A DNA stretch of 64,000 nucleotides from the NCBI GenBank assembly GCA_019188255.1, contig JAETXT010000009.1, forward strand, positions 2,170,001 to 2,234,000, in the 5' to 3' direction. Positions within the stretch are counted from its first letter, which is position 1. Each line of letters begins with the position of its first letter. The notes under the pieces were generated by a model. The model was not told the DNA's origin. It searched no databases and saw nothing but the letters and a program-made list of their open reading frames with translations. Below are positions 1 to 10,964 of the stretch, piece after piece. This stretch comes from Verticillium longisporum (Eukaryota; Ascomycota; Sordariomycetes; Glomerellales; Plectosphaerellaceae). Made by a program: the position numbers and the translations under genes.

Positions 1-300
1 GTAATTAGAAGGCTCTATTTTTGTAAATAGAAAAAAATTAGAAAAAAAAATCCAAAGTACTTTATTTTTCTAGAGTTTATTTATTTAAGAGATTATATAT
101 ATCTATAGGACATTTTATCTATTTATTTATTTATTTATTTAAAGGATAAACTATTTATTAAAAGATTATCTACTATAAGTCTCGAACCTAAGACCTTATG
201 CTTATAATAGGAAAGCCTGCTTACTTAGCTACGCTATCTATTTTGTGGCAAAGCCCTCCAAAACGCATATAGTATTAAGGTGGATAAGAGTTGTTGTATC
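1..300. repeat. AT-rich, RIP-like repeat remnant
   Basis: The first 240 bases are far richer in A/T than the rest of the window and include an ATTT tetranucleotide run near 118-141. No ORF of coding character is present. The sharp composition change towards 250-300, together with the tRNA-like module at 171-237, suggests an old repeat mutated by repeat-induced point mutation. That is an inference from composition only. The element probably continues beyond the left edge of the window. Confidence 0.5.
171..237 (-). repeat. tRNA-like module, possible SINE remnant
   Basis: Read on the minus strand there is an A-box-like TAGCTAAGTAAGC (219-231) and a B-box-like GGTTCGAGAC (179-188), spaced as in a tRNA gene. 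An imperfect anticodon-type stem-loop lies between them (arms CCTAT and ATAAG). The 5' and 3' acceptor arms do not pair properly and the base before the anticodon is not T, so a functional tRNA is unlikely. A tRNA-derived SINE or a decayed tRNA pseudogene inside AT-rich repeat DNA fits best. Confidence 0.4.
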
Positions 301-896
301 TGGCTTAGTTTGTCGCCCAACGCGCCCCCAGGGCTACGTTTTATAGTCCTTGCTGACTAACTGAATCAGAGTAGTCCCTTCCTCCAGCCGTACCTATACA
401 GCCTAAAGCATAGGGTAGCCTGTGAGCTATGCCTTGGAAGTGAGTCACCAATCAGGATAGGCCCTATCAGAAGATAGGATAGGCCAGATTCCAAGGATAG
501 GTCAAATTCCAAGGATAGGTCAGATTCCAAGGATAACCTAACCTATCCAGGGCTACCTACATGTTCCAAGGACAACTAAAACCTCCATTTCCCACCAAGG
601 TACCTAAGGAGGTAGGCAGTAGGTAGGAGAGGAGAATGCAACAGATATCGAAGAATCTACACAGCCACAAATGTGGCTTATCACAACGTCTTGTCCCTGC
701 CTCCTCTGTGAACCTCTTCCCCATCTCTTTCCTCCTTTCCTCCCTTCCTCCTCTCTTCTTCTTCTTCCTCTTCCAACACCATCCCCTCAAACACAACCCC
801 ACGACCACTCTATCTATGCCTGGTCTTTCATCGTAATGCATCAGATGCAGCCAAGGTCATCGAATCTCCCCCCCCACGAAAACGTCACCCAATCGA
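241..896. other. Intergenic, no gene seen
   Basis: Apart from the 18-bp minisatellite and a CT-rich stretch (about 720-790), nothing recognisable is present. Small ORFs here overlap on both strands and have low-complexity translations, so none is called. Confidence 0.6.
477..530. repeat. 18-bp minisatellite, three copies
   Basis: Three adjacent units of the form GGATAGGYCARATTCCAA occupy 477-494, 495-512 and 513-530, differing at only two positions. Partial matches to the unit flank the array. It sits between the AT-rich repeat and the first candidate ORF. No function is suggested. Confidence 0.8.
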
Positions 897-1269
897 TCAG
901 CTGCGAGGCGTCACTGCCCGCGTCGTCCGCTTCATCATCGCTTCCAGCTCCTGCAGGCCCTTATTCGCTGCCTCACTGCCGCTGCCACTGTCACGCCCGT
1001 TGGCCGCGCGGGCGAGAAGTCTCTCCGCGACGCTCAGTGACGGATCCGTCCGGTACCTCTCGAGTGCATGCGAAGTGCCCTGCACCTGGGGACTGCTGCT
1101 TGTCAGCTTTTTTGCTGCGGATCCTCAACGTGGCACCCTCAGAGCCATACCCTTCACCAGAGACCCTCATCGAAGGAGCAGCCGAATTGGGCGTCATGGC
1201 GAGCTTGTCTCTTTCGTATCGGGATTGCGACAATGTTGCTGCTTGTACTTGACTTCTTCGTCGCGCCAC
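897..1269 (-). pseudogene. Possible broken small gene, unknown protein
   Basis: Two overlapping minus-strand reading frames (991-1269 and 897 to about 1130) both have protein-like, charged and helical composition. They would join into one frame if the six-A run (minus strand, 1109-1114) were one base shorter. The product would be about 120 residues, with an Arg/Gln-rich N-terminal part and an acidic/helical C-terminal part. I do not recognise the family. It may instead be a chance ORF, or the last exon of a gene with an unseen 5' exon. Position next to repeat DNA favours a relic. Confidence 0.25.
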
Positions 1270-2138
1270 AATCTCCGACAGGGAGGTCTTTGGACGGCAA
1301 CGGCGAAGACTTGTTCTTTCTGGTCGTCGATTCGTGTCTCAGGGGGTGCCAATCGAGTTTGGCTTGGTCAACGGTGAAATGATTGATCTGGTCAATGGTG
1401 AATGATTGTTCGTGTGTCGCTGAGCTTCAACAGTGCTTCTCGTTGCTGCTTCGTGCAATGGTATCGGAACAGAACTCGATCAACTTCGTGAAGCGAAACC
1501 TCCCCTCCTCTAAATACCACTCTTCTGGCAGCGAACCTGCCTCGAAAGATTTCGCATAAAGCATCTCCTTCGCAGCTGCTCGCTCGAGCCATCTCGCAAC
1601 AGAGCGGGCGCGCATTCGAGGACGAAGCAACGTGAAAGCAAGACACAAAGAAAGAGAGACGTACCCCATGCCTCCACACGTAATGCGTCACATTGCGCGA
1701 GGTACGTTGACGTACAGGAACCATGACCGACGTCTACCTTTGGCGATGGAACCTCTGGTCAATTCCCAAACAGGAGCGTTCAACCTGCAGCCTTACATAC
1801 TAATACCAGATTGTGCCTCCCTTGGGTGTTCAGAGTGAGCATCCTCTCATGGGAGGATGCGCATTTGCGCAGTCTCCCCCCCGCGCGCTTCCTCGTCTGC
1901 GCGGGCATCACTCGCCGATCTGCGCATAAATACGCTTCTTGCCCGCCCGAGTCTCGCGACAATAGTCTTTTCCCCTGAGCAACTCTGAGAACCCGTGCCT
2001 ATTTATCCAGATCACCTCTGCTTACCTCCACTAGGTACCTCCACTAGGTACTACACCACATCCCTAGGTCTCTTTTCCCAACGAAGCATGAGCCCTAGCC
2101 TCGTTTGATGCAACCCAATTCAGGATTCCCAGCATGAG
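1270..2138. other. Upstream region of the zinc-finger gene
   Basis: No confident gene. A minus-strand frame at 1427-1669 has somewhat protein-like composition but no start or splice context I can defend. A 13-bp direct duplication (TACCTCCACTAGG) lies at 2023-2048, about 100 bases before the first possible start codon of the next gene. Confidence 0.5.
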
Positions 2139-4056
2139 ATGGTTGTGATCGTACCAGCTCAACGTCCCAGTACAGGGTCCGTTTTATTCAAACATCCTTC
2201 GTCGTTTCAAAGAGTACTATCACCAGCTCGTAGCCGGTTATCTTACACAGTCCGGTCTTACATCGTTCGCCGCTTCACAGAAGCCCATCATCAGCTCAGG
2301 AAGCGCCCTCTTGCCGACCCCCTCACGTCGTTGCCCAAACCTAAGCGCATAGCAAGCAGTCGACAGTCTGTCATGCCGAAGTCTGCAGGCCGCTCTGTCC
2401 GTGTGGCTGAATCATCGTCATCCGAGCCCACCAAACGTAAAGGGGCCAAGTCTGACTCGGTAAACCCCTTTTCCAGAAGACGGAAAGCAATTGCTGACTT
2501 GTCAAAGGGCCGCGCGCTGTCTACCTCCACGCGCTCCTCAGGTCAATCGTCCAGCCGATCCTCTGGCAAGGCCTCAAAGGGTACCAAACCCAGTGCGGTT
2601 CAGGGTGTAGTCCGTTCCGCCGAACCCAGCTCTGGTACTTCACCTGGAAGCAGCCTGCACGCGCTTGAAGAGAGTGCTTTCATCAAGGCCTGCATTGCCA
2701 AGCGGAACAAGCAACTTGTTGACAACTTGATGGAAATCATTCAAGAGTGTATTGATAACTCGCTGGGAACCAGTGACGAGGCCCAAGACGGAGATGAACC
2801 CGGTCGGTCGAGCTCATCGAGGGGCGGCTCCAAAGGGGCCCGGTTCCAAGGTTCGACCACATCGCTAGCTGGACAGAAGCGCCAGCTTCAGCGCAGCGAC
2901 GACAGCGAGCCTCCCGGCGACGACAGAGGCGACGGCGATAAGAACGGCAAGGATAGGAACAGCAAGCGAGCAAAGACAGATAGCGACGATAGCCACCGAA
3001 AATTCGCTTGCCCCTACAACAAGTACGACCCCAAGAAGTGGAACTCTGGTGCCTGTTGTGGTCCAGGGTTCCCGAGCTGGCATCGTCTCAAGTGTGTTGT
3101 TCCGTCTCCCTCCATCTCCCCCCATATGTAGCGCATCTTCATCCGTGCATCGCCTGACTTGAAGCAGGGAGCATCTCCTACGCAAACATCGTCTTCCACG
3201 CTTTCCTTGTAAGCGTTGCTGGGAGTACTTTGCCGACGAAGCGGCGTGCAAAGACCACGTGCGGTCGGAAATTTCATGCCACCTGCGTGAAGAGTCCAGG
3301 CCCGACCCCGTCATGGGATTTGACATGGAAAAGGAGACCAAGCTAAGGGCGAGGGTAAGCTCGAAGATTTCGGAGGCGAAACATTGGAGCGCTGTCTACT
3401 GCATACTCTTCGACCTGCCTGAGGGTGCGAAGAACATCCCGTCCCCCTGTAAGTCCGCGGCCGTTCATACTCTTTCGCTTTGGCGAGACCCTGACATTTT
3501 GCCAGACTACGACGTGTCGCCAACACGCCAATCAAGCCCGTCTGGTGGCAAATCACCACTTCAGATCGACGAAGGCTTCCGGCGCTACTGCCGCCGCCAG
3601 CTGCCCAACGCCATCCGCCGCGAGATTGAGGAAGAAATTGATCGCAAGAGCCTCGACTTCGAGGACCACATGCGCAGCAAGATCATCGACATTGTCGAGG
3701 GCGTCCAGGTCAGGATGTACATGAACTACCGAGCCATCCAGTCCCCCGAGGAGGTTTCGACCATGGGCGACCCCAACATGCCAGCCCAGACCCAGGCGCC
3801 GTTCCAGCCCAGCTTCATCTCGATGGTGCCTCCCGACGCCGTTGACGAGTACGAGAGCTTGACGCAGGCGCTCCTGCCCGACCTCGAGGTGGCCTGCGAA
3901 GGCTGGGACCCGTCGTCGTTCGCCGTCGGCGATTCCCAGCCCGCAAACTGCTGCGAGCAGGGCCACTTTTTCTGCGACTCGGCGTACTGCTCCAACCCGT
4001 CCTTATCTGTTGATTCCGTTGCCGACCGATATCAGGGCTACGGCTTGTACGAGTGA
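2139..4056 (+). CDS. Fungal C2H2-type zinc-finger protein
   Basis: Three exons fit: 2139-3091, 3168-3448 and 3506-4056. Intron 1 has a GTGTGT donor, a CTGAC branch site at 3154 and a CAG end; intron 2 has GTAAGT and CAG. The joined frame gives a Ser/Arg-rich, basic, disordered N-terminal half. A composite Cys/His region follows (FACPYNKYDPKKW, then a GxCCGPGFPSWHRLKEHL stretch, a KH pair, CKRCWEYF and a final DHVR segment), a pattern seen in many fungal zinc-finger proteins of unknown role. The acidic C-terminal half ends in a short Cys cluster. Splicing of intron 1 is what completes the finger. Translation may start at 2139 or at the in-frame ATG at 2373; the first 78 residues could be untranslated leader. 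A nuclear regulatory role is inferred, with no target known. Confidence 0.8.
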
Positions 4057-4482
4057 GCAAGCTGAAAGGCGCGGCGGCACTCGGTTGATGCATGTCTTTT
4101 CGTGGGTTTCTTTGGCGTGTTCCCCTCCGAGGACGTAATGGTGACAAGGTCCGCGTGTATTCTTTTTTCTTCTGTTTCTGCTTTCCTCCAGTCTTGCAGT
4201 CGGAACAGAATGATCACGGGCGAGGAGGAATCCCCTTGTTTCGGGGTCATGACGAATGAATAATGATGTATGAAGTAGTGTCGGCTATGTAGTTGCTCCT
4301 GTTCCTACTCATCTTGAGGGGAAAAAATCACATCGCGTACAGTACAACCAAGACTCCGCCGCGCCGAGAGACAATCCGTCATGGCCAATCCGTGCAGTCC
4401 TAGGGATGGTAGAGAAGGGTATCATGAACAAGTCCATACGTAAACCAGGCAGAGAATGTGAAAAGAAAGATAACACCAAATA

Positions 4483-4559
<77 letters not shown>
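4057..4559. other. Convergent 3' region
   Basis: Shared 3' flank of the zinc-finger gene (+) and the acid-phosphatase-like gene (-). It contains the AG microsatellite and no further gene. Confidence 0.7.
4485..4558. repeat. (AG)37 microsatellite
   Basis: A perfect 74-base AG/CT dinucleotide run begins one base after the stop codon of the minus-strand acid-phosphatase-like gene. In that transcript it reads as (CU)37 at the very start of the 3' UTR. Confidence 0.97.
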
Positions 4560-4560
<1 letters not shown>

Positions 4561-6404
4561 TAGACGCTCTCGCGCGGGCGTACGGGCTGGGCGGTCATGT
4601 CGGTGCTCAAGACGCTGACGCCGTCGTCGTCGGCCGTCTCGCGCGCGGTCGTCCGGCCCGTCTCCTTGTCGAAGACGAGCCCGGCGCCGCTGAGCTTGCT
4701 GTCGCGGAAGTGGGCCTCGTCGGCCGTGACGGGGCGGCCGTCGCGCAGCTCCCAGCTGCCGACGCGCTCGTGGCGCGCGCCGGCGCGCGAGACGACAACG
4801 TCGGCGTCCTCGGGGCGCTTCTCGGGGCCGCGGAAGGAGCCCTTGGCGGGGCGGTGGAGGCGGACGCCGAAGAAGAAGGCGGCGACGGCGGCGACGAGGG
4901 CGACGAGGATGAGCATGACGGCGGCGCCGAGGATGGCGACGACGACGGGCGTGCTGGCGAGCGAGCGGCTGCCGTCCGCGTTGAGCCCGGACGAGTCGCC
5001 GTCGGCGCCGTCGGCGGCCAGCGCGCTGCGCGCCACGCAGAAGAGCTGCGGCGAGGAGCAGTGGATGCACCATTCGCCGACGTCAATGGCAATGTTGCGC
5101 ATCTGGGTCGCGAAAAAGTCGAGCGTCATGATGTACTCGGAGACGGGGGTGCCAAAGAGGTTGTCGGCGCGGAAGGGGGTGGAGGAGTTTGTGTTGCGGA
5201 TCACGAAGCGAACCCGAAGATGGTCGTTCGAGGGGAGTTGACCGGGCTGGCCGGGCTGGTCGCCAATGAGCTCAAAGGCCATGGAGAAGCCCGGGGCCGG
5301 GAACGAGGCGTATGGCGAAGAAGGGTCGGTGCTGGGGGTCAAGAGCTGGGTGAGCGACCAAAAGGCAATGAACGGGTGGAACGAGGTGAACATGAGGGTG
5401 AGCTTGTCCGTCTCGCCGCGAGAAGAGACGACGGCAGCCAGCGCGTCCAGGATCCCCTGGGCGAGCGCTTGACCCGCGATGCTTCGAACAGGGTCGCGCG
5501 TCGAGGCACCCGACAGGGAGCTGTCGGTGTTGAGGGCCAGCTGCTGCTTGAAGGCATTTCGTTCGAGGAATTCGAGGGTAGGTTCCGACAGGATAGGTTC
5601 CTCGAGCTGCCGGTGAATCGTGGAGTTGTGGTTGGATTGGTATCGCACATAGTCGAAAACGTCGTAGGCGTTCCAGAATGAGGGAAAGTCACCAGTAAAG
5701 GCGCCATTGAGAGGTAGCGAGGAGAAGATTTCCTGGTAGCTCTCGAGCGTGGCGTCGGCCTCCTTGCGAATATTCTCATCGTCGAGCAGCTTGTCCATGG
5801 CATTCAGCCAGTTAAAGCACCCCTTGTGTCCATGGAGACTGGCACCGTGTCAGCGGGAATGGTGGCTAAGCAGAGCAGAGTAGAGCACTCGCTGAGGCAC
5901 TTACGGAATTGAGGTCTCCTCCAGAGTGGAGAGGGTGCTGATGGCGGGGTACTGATAACCGTTGAGAGGGTACTGCGTGTAGTTGTCTGTCGCAGCATCG
6001 TAGGACAGGCTGACGCCGCCGGCGTCGTGCAGAAACTCGTCATCGATGGGAGGATAGAGGCCCTGCAGGAAAGCAGTGGCGCCGGCGATGGTGTGGACGT
6101 CGGTGTTGGTCAGAATGGTGAGCTGCGAGTTGTCGAGCGTGTCCCTTTCGATGCCGCGGATCGGCGCCCTGAAGAGGTTGTCCTGGGCATTCGTCCCGTC
6201 AATGTAGCGCTGCCTGAAGGCGACGCCTTGGCCGTACATCTGCTGGGCGCCCTGGGGTGTGATGGTGCTCGCGAGACCGCCGCGGAGGGGAGTGCGCTCG
6301 CCGTTCATGATGACGGCGACGGAACCCCACACCGTAGGTTCAGTATCGGCGGAGGCGACGGCAGCCAAAGCGACGAGCACGACATTGCGATAGGAGGGAG
6401 CCAT
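4560..6404 (-). CDS. Histidine acid phosphatase-like membrane protein, catalytic motif lost
   Basis: Two exons, 5905-6404 and 5838-4560, joined through a GTAAGT...CAG intron (5839-5904), encode 592 residues. An N-terminal signal peptide of about 19 residues is followed by the branch-2 histidine phosphatase fold and a strong membrane helix (VVVAILGAAVMLILVALVAA) near residue 440. A cytosolic, charged tail of about 130 residues completes the protein. The topology predicts a cell-surface or vacuolar type I membrane protein. The family motif RHGxRxP reads MNGERTP, so both the catalytic Arg and the His nucleophile are missing, and the distal HD/HE motif appears as FHPF. The fold is otherwise intact, so a pseudo-enzyme or binding role is likely. 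Two or three N-glycosylation sequons (for example NST and NSS) suit a secreted domain. Confidence 0.85.
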
Positions 6405-6534
6405 ATTGGGCGATGAGCCGGTAGGCAGAGAGGTCAGGAATAGGGTGGGAGGAAAGCAGAGCGATCAAGAAAAGATCACGGCAGCTCGACGTCAGGCCAG
6501 GCCACGGGTTATAATGCAGTTTGCCGCTTTCCCC

Positions 6535-6582
6535 TCTCACCCTCACCCTCACCCTCGCCCTCGCCCTCGCCCTCACCCTCCA
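6535..6582. repeat. CCCTCR hexanucleotide array
   Basis: About eight units of CCTCAC/CCTCGC (six exact at 6541-6576) lie about 130 bases upstream of the acid-phosphatase-like start codon. It could be a promoter pyrimidine tract; no factor is assigned. Confidence 0.85.
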
Positions 6583-7000
6583 AGTTGGCGAGTGGGAGGG
6601 GGAGCTTGAGAGAGCAAACGCCTTTTTTTAGGTTCGCATGCAGCCTCGAATCCTTGCACTACCAAGACAAAGGCGAAAGCAGGAAGCAGGTAGCAGGTAG
6701 CAGGTACCATGCACACCATGTGCCCGCTAGCACGTCGGTGGTGATGGTGTCAGTCGATCGAGCAATGAGCCCAGAGGGCCGGCCGCAACGCAAAAAGAGA
6801 GTTGCCAGTACCAGTCAGGCCAGTCCAGGTCAGGCCAGTACGGTCCGGGTCGGGTGCGGGGGTGTAGCTTTGAGAAGCTTCCCCCTCTAGCCTCTAGCGT
6901 GCGGATAGGTGTGGGTAGGCCGATTTGCCAGGCCTCAAAGGGGAAGTCGATGATGGCGATCGGGTGCTCGTTGCTGTCCTCCCCGCCCGCCTTCTGCCTT

Positions 7001-7036
7001 CTTGCTGTACTCCTTGCTGTCCTCCTTGCTGTCCTC
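7001..7036. repeat. 12-bp tandem repeat, three copies
   Basis: Units CTTGCTGTACTC, CTTGCTGTCCTC and CTTGCTGTCCTC occupy 7001-7036 without gaps. Non-coding context. Confidence 0.85.
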
Positions 7037-8660
7037 CTTGCACGGCCACCCCATCACTTGCCATGTTCCATCAATTCCATGACGCCCAGCACTCGGTGGA
7101 AGCTCCGATGAGGTACAGAGGCCTGAGAACCCTGCCAGTGGTGCCCGCACGCTGGCACGCGGCCAATGAAGCCGGCTTGGTGGAGGTGGGTGCTGCTTCG
7201 GTGCGTGCAGGCCGGGGGACTACTATTGACGGACTCTCTTGATCTGGGTTGCTTTGGGTCGTGGGGGCTGGGAATGGCACCTCGGGACGTGCAGGGGAGG
7301 GGGGGGGAGGGGTGTCCCTCTGTTGGTGAGGCTTCCGACGAACCGACCCAGCTGAGAACGTCGGGTTGCACCAACAGGAAGGGCGTGACGCCATGGTGTG
7401 CGCATGTCGTTTGTTCAGGATCTTGTTCGGGCCGCACTGGTTCGATCCCAAGACGGCGGCCCTGCGTGCACCGCATGGAAATGGAATGCTGATGGGAAGG
7501 GCGTTCTGTGAGACATTCTGCGAGACATTCTGCGAGCGGTTGGTCATGGTCGAGTCGTCGAGGTTGGTGGAGAATGTACAGAAGTGAATTGTGTTCAGAG
7601 TCTGAGGGCTCTACATTGCTTACCTCATCTCTGTCTTCTCTGGGTGCCAGGCAAGTACATACACAACATGGTCAAAGCATTCATCCCCACAGACGACATC
7701 AAGTCTAGCTGTCTAGCAGTCATTGAGGCCATCATTGACGATATCTCGACCAAAGCCGATCACATGATATCCCTCGATTTCCCGCCGCTTGGTTCACACT
7801 AACACATGCCCACGGAACACAACAAACCCTTTTCCCCACCTGTCTCCAGCGACTGACACCCCGGCATCGGCGTTAGCATTTTGCTCATCGCCCAAAAAGC
7901 CCCACCCGTTGTGGTTCCGAGCTAGGCCGCCGCGTTGGCACATTTGCGACCTACGAATGCTTCTCGTCTCGCACATGTACACACGTTTGCCTTGTTGCCA
8001 ATACTCCCCATGGCAGTTGTTGCAAGTACTCTCCATGGCAGTCGTTTCGAAACGGGCGTGGCACTGTCGCTTATTCAGGACAGAACTTGCATGCAGACCT
8101 GGCGGGCGTGTGTATGGCGCCCATTTTGTGAGGGCTGATAAGTGACAATACCGATGCCGTCAAGGGGAAGGGGCGCTGGTGATCACATGTCGGCATCTCT
8201 CGCCCAAGCGCGCGAGGGCAGATAAATCCTGGCCAGGACCTCGTGCTGACCCTGACCCATCCTGTCTCGACTCCTTCCCGATGTGCCCGCCAAACGCCTC
8301 GCTCGACTGCGGCAGCGAGAGCAGCAGCCGCTCGCCCTGTCATGAGTGTCCACAAAGACAACATCCGCCACTTGGGTGGTCAGGTGGCATGGTCTTCAAA
8401 GGCCTGCCGGCCAAGGTATATTGGTTGACTCTACATGTATCCCACATGCCGATCCAGCCCTGTCTTCGCTGCCGCCCGAGCAGCGTCACTGCATGCATGT
8501 CGCGTGCTGCGTAAATGCCTTCACCCTCCTCCCAAATTCATGACTTCTTTTCCACGTTTCAGCGTTTCCATGTCGTTGCCGACGCTCTACCACCCTGACG
8601 AGACCCCGTCCATCTCTTCTTGCGTCACCTCGACTCCATGACGGAGAGGCAGAAACCCTT

Positions 8661-10554
8661 TTAGCTCGAGTGGCCTTTGAGCTCCTCCTCGACCTGCTTC
8701 GTCACCACAGCGCGCACCTGCTTCCAGTCGGCCGCCACCTCCGACACCCTCTTCTCCTTGCTCTCGAGCCCGACAAACTCCTGCGGCAGCACCTTGCCGG
8801 CAAAGTCAAAGCCGGCCTCGTCCCTGAGCGCCAGCTCGACGGCGCCAGCAAACTTGGCCGGGTGCGCCGTCGACAGCGAGATGTGCGGCACCTCAGGCCC
8901 GCTGCGCTCGATCGACCGCAGCGATGCCGCGACGCCGACGGCCGTGTGTGGGTCGAGCACGTACGCGGCGCTGCTGTTGTACAGGTTTCTGATCGTCTCC
9001 GTCGTCTGCTCGTCGCTGACGCGCTCGCTCTCAAAGTCGCGGCGCGCGCTTGCGAGGACGTCCTTGTAGACGGGGCCGAAGCCGCCCTTGGTCTTGAGCT
9101 CTGACAGCCATGTCGTGACCTCCTGGCCCGCCTGCTTCTTGTTCCATTCGTCACCCATGCCGACGCTCGAGGCAAATTCGTACGCGAGGAACCAGAGGAG
9201 ACGCTCAAAGTTGCTGGACACGAGAATGTCCATGGCCGGGCTCAGCGTCTCCTTGGCACCGTCCTCGTGCGCCTTGGCACCGTCCTGGGCGAGGCCACCG
9301 GCGGCCTCGGCACCGTGGGCCTCGTGCTTCTCGTAGCGGCCCGTGGTCCAGAAGCGGTGGAGAATATCGTTCTCGTTTGTCGCGACGACGAGCTTGGCCA
9401 CAGGCAGGCCCATGCGGAAGGCAAAGTAGCCAGCCAGAATGTCGCCAAAGTTGCCCGTCGGCACGACGAAGCGGACCTTGTCGCCGAGCTTCAGCGTCTC
9501 TGACGACTTGATGAGGGCGAAGTAGGCGTGGAAGTAGTAGACGACCTGCGCGAGAATGCGAGCCCAGTTGATCGAGTTGACGGCACCAAGGTTGTGCGTC
9601 TTGTTGATTTCGGGGTCGGCGAAGAGGGCCTTAACAATGTCCTGAGGAAAATAGGTGTCAGCATGAGCAGCAAGGGGGCCTCATCAAAAAAAATGGGGGG
9701 CGGACGCACCTGGCAGTCATCAAATGTGCCGGTCACGGCAAGGTTGTGGACATTGTCGTCGAGGACGGTGGTCATCTGGGCCTCCTGGATGGGGGACACA
9801 CGACCCTTGGGGTGGAGGATGAAGACGGAGACATCCTTCTTGCCTCTGAGGCCGTAGATGGCGGCGGAGCCCGTGTCGCCGCTCGTGGCGCCGACGACAG
9901 TAAGGTGATGCCTGTCACGTCCCGTCTTGCCCTCGTTCTTCCTCACGAGGAAGTACTCGAACAGGTTGCCGAGGAACTGCAGAGCGACGTCCTTGAAGGC
10001 AAAGGTCGGGCCGTGGAAGAGCTCGAGCAGGTACAAGTTGTCGTTGAGGTGACGAAGAGGGGTGGTCTCGGGGGCGCGGAAGGTGGAGTAACTCCTCTCG
10101 ATGATTCCCTTGAGATCTTCCGAGGGAATCTCGGCGGGGGAGATGTAGAGAGAGAGAATCTCAAAGGCGAGCTCGGTGAGGGACATGTCCTTCCTGGACT
10201 GCCAGTTGTCGGCCTGGGGGATTTCGGAGGGAATGTAAAGGCCGCCATCGGAGGCGAGACCCTTGAGGACGACCTCCTCGAAGGAGAACTGGAAGGCGAG
10301 ATCAACAGGATGCTCTTTACACACGGGAGGAAAGGGAAAAGAAGACGAAGAAGAAGACGAAGAAGAAGAAGAAGACGAAGAAGAAGACGAAGAAGAAGAA
10401 GAAGAGCAATCGGTCACTGAGACGTGGGTGGGGTTCGTACATCGGTGTCCTCGCCGCGGGTCGACAGGTAGCGCTGGGAAGGCGTGTGGTCGCTGTCACC
10501 ACCACTGCCGACGTTGCCCACACCGTTGTGGGGGGTTGTGCCGTTTGAAGCCAT
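8661..10554 (-). CDS. THR4: Threonine synthase
   Basis: Converts O-phosphohomoserine to threonine with pyridoxal phosphate (EC 4.2.3.1), the last step of threonine synthesis. Three exons: 10554-10441, 10288-9710 and 9641-8661, giving 557 residues (yeast Thr4 is 514). The N-terminus has the family hallmark RYLSTRG. The PLP lysine is in HGPTFAFKD (Lys137). The phosphate-binding SGDTGSA and the later PTGNFGDILAGY segment are present. Exon 1 ends phase 0 at GAT before GTACGA, and exon 2 opens with FSFEEVVLKGLA, which matches the family without a gap. Intron 1 (152 bp) holds a long GAA/TTC repeat. A TGACTC core upstream could respond to cross-pathway control (CPC1/GCN4), but this is weak. Cytosolic. 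Confidence 0.96.
10341..10406. repeat. GAA/TTC-rich repeat inside THR4 intron 1
   Basis: A (GAA)nGAC tract contains an exact 30-bp direct duplication (10344-10373 and 10374-10403). In the THR4 pre-mRNA it is a long pyrimidine tract about 50 bases before the acceptor at 10289. Translated in one frame it gives a poly-Ser run, which is an artefact of the repeat. Confidence 0.9.
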
Positions 10555-10833
10555 TTCGAGTCGGTCTGTCAATGGAGTTCAAAGAGGGAGGGGGAGGGGG
10601 GTAAAGTCGCGCAGGACGAAGGGAGAAGAGAAGTGATTGGAGAGGAGGATATTCCAAGGCTCAGAGTGAGGAAGAGAGAGAGAGAGAGAGAGGAAGCGAC
10701 GACTGACTGATCGCAAGCCGGACGTCCTTCGCGTACGTGATTCAATTCGGCTGTGCCTCAACGAGAAAAGACAACAGTCATCAGTCAGATCACACGCAAG
10801 ACGGAAATGGACTTGGGGAAAAAAATCAAAAGC

Positions 10834-10839
10834 GAGTCA
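10834..10839 (-). promoter_or_regulatory. Possible GCN4/CPC1-type half site
   Basis: TGACTC on the minus strand, about 280 bases upstream of the THR4 start codon, matches the core of the TGACTCA site bound by the general amino-acid control factor. The last base differs (TGACTCG). One six-base match is weak evidence. Confidence 0.25.
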
Positions 10840-10964
10840 CGAAAACCGGCCGAAGTTCGGTCTCCCCCGTTCTTCCAGTCCAGCTGGCGGATTCAAGTTC
10901 CGCGCTAAAGTTGGGTTGGTCAGAATGTACCTCAGAGTTGCGGGACACGCCTGGTAGTGGACAG

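Larger units (their letters stand above)
6405..8660. other. 2.3-kb intergenic region with short tandem repeats
   Basis: Lies upstream of the acid-phosphatase-like gene and downstream of THR4. No gene is recognised on either strand. It contains a CCCTCR hexamer array (6535-6582), an AGCAGGT-type repeat near 6680-6705, a 12-bp triplet CTTGCTGTMCTC (7001-7036) and a second 12-bp triplet TTCTGYGAGACA (7504-7539). Confidence 0.65.

Noticed and set aside
4458..5681. 407-residue plus-strand ORF opening with Arg-Glu repeats
   Set aside because: It is antisense to the acid-phosphatase-like exon, and its start is the AG microsatellite. The minus strand has clear homology and splice sites.
7400..7460. 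GGTTCGATCCC B-box-like sequence
   Set aside because: No A box at the proper distance and no cloverleaf can be drawn, so not a tRNA.
9491..10417. THR4 frame beginning with a poly-Ser run
   Set aside because: The Ser run is the TTC repeat of intron 1. The correct start is the exon at 10554-10441, which supplies the conserved RYLSTRG.
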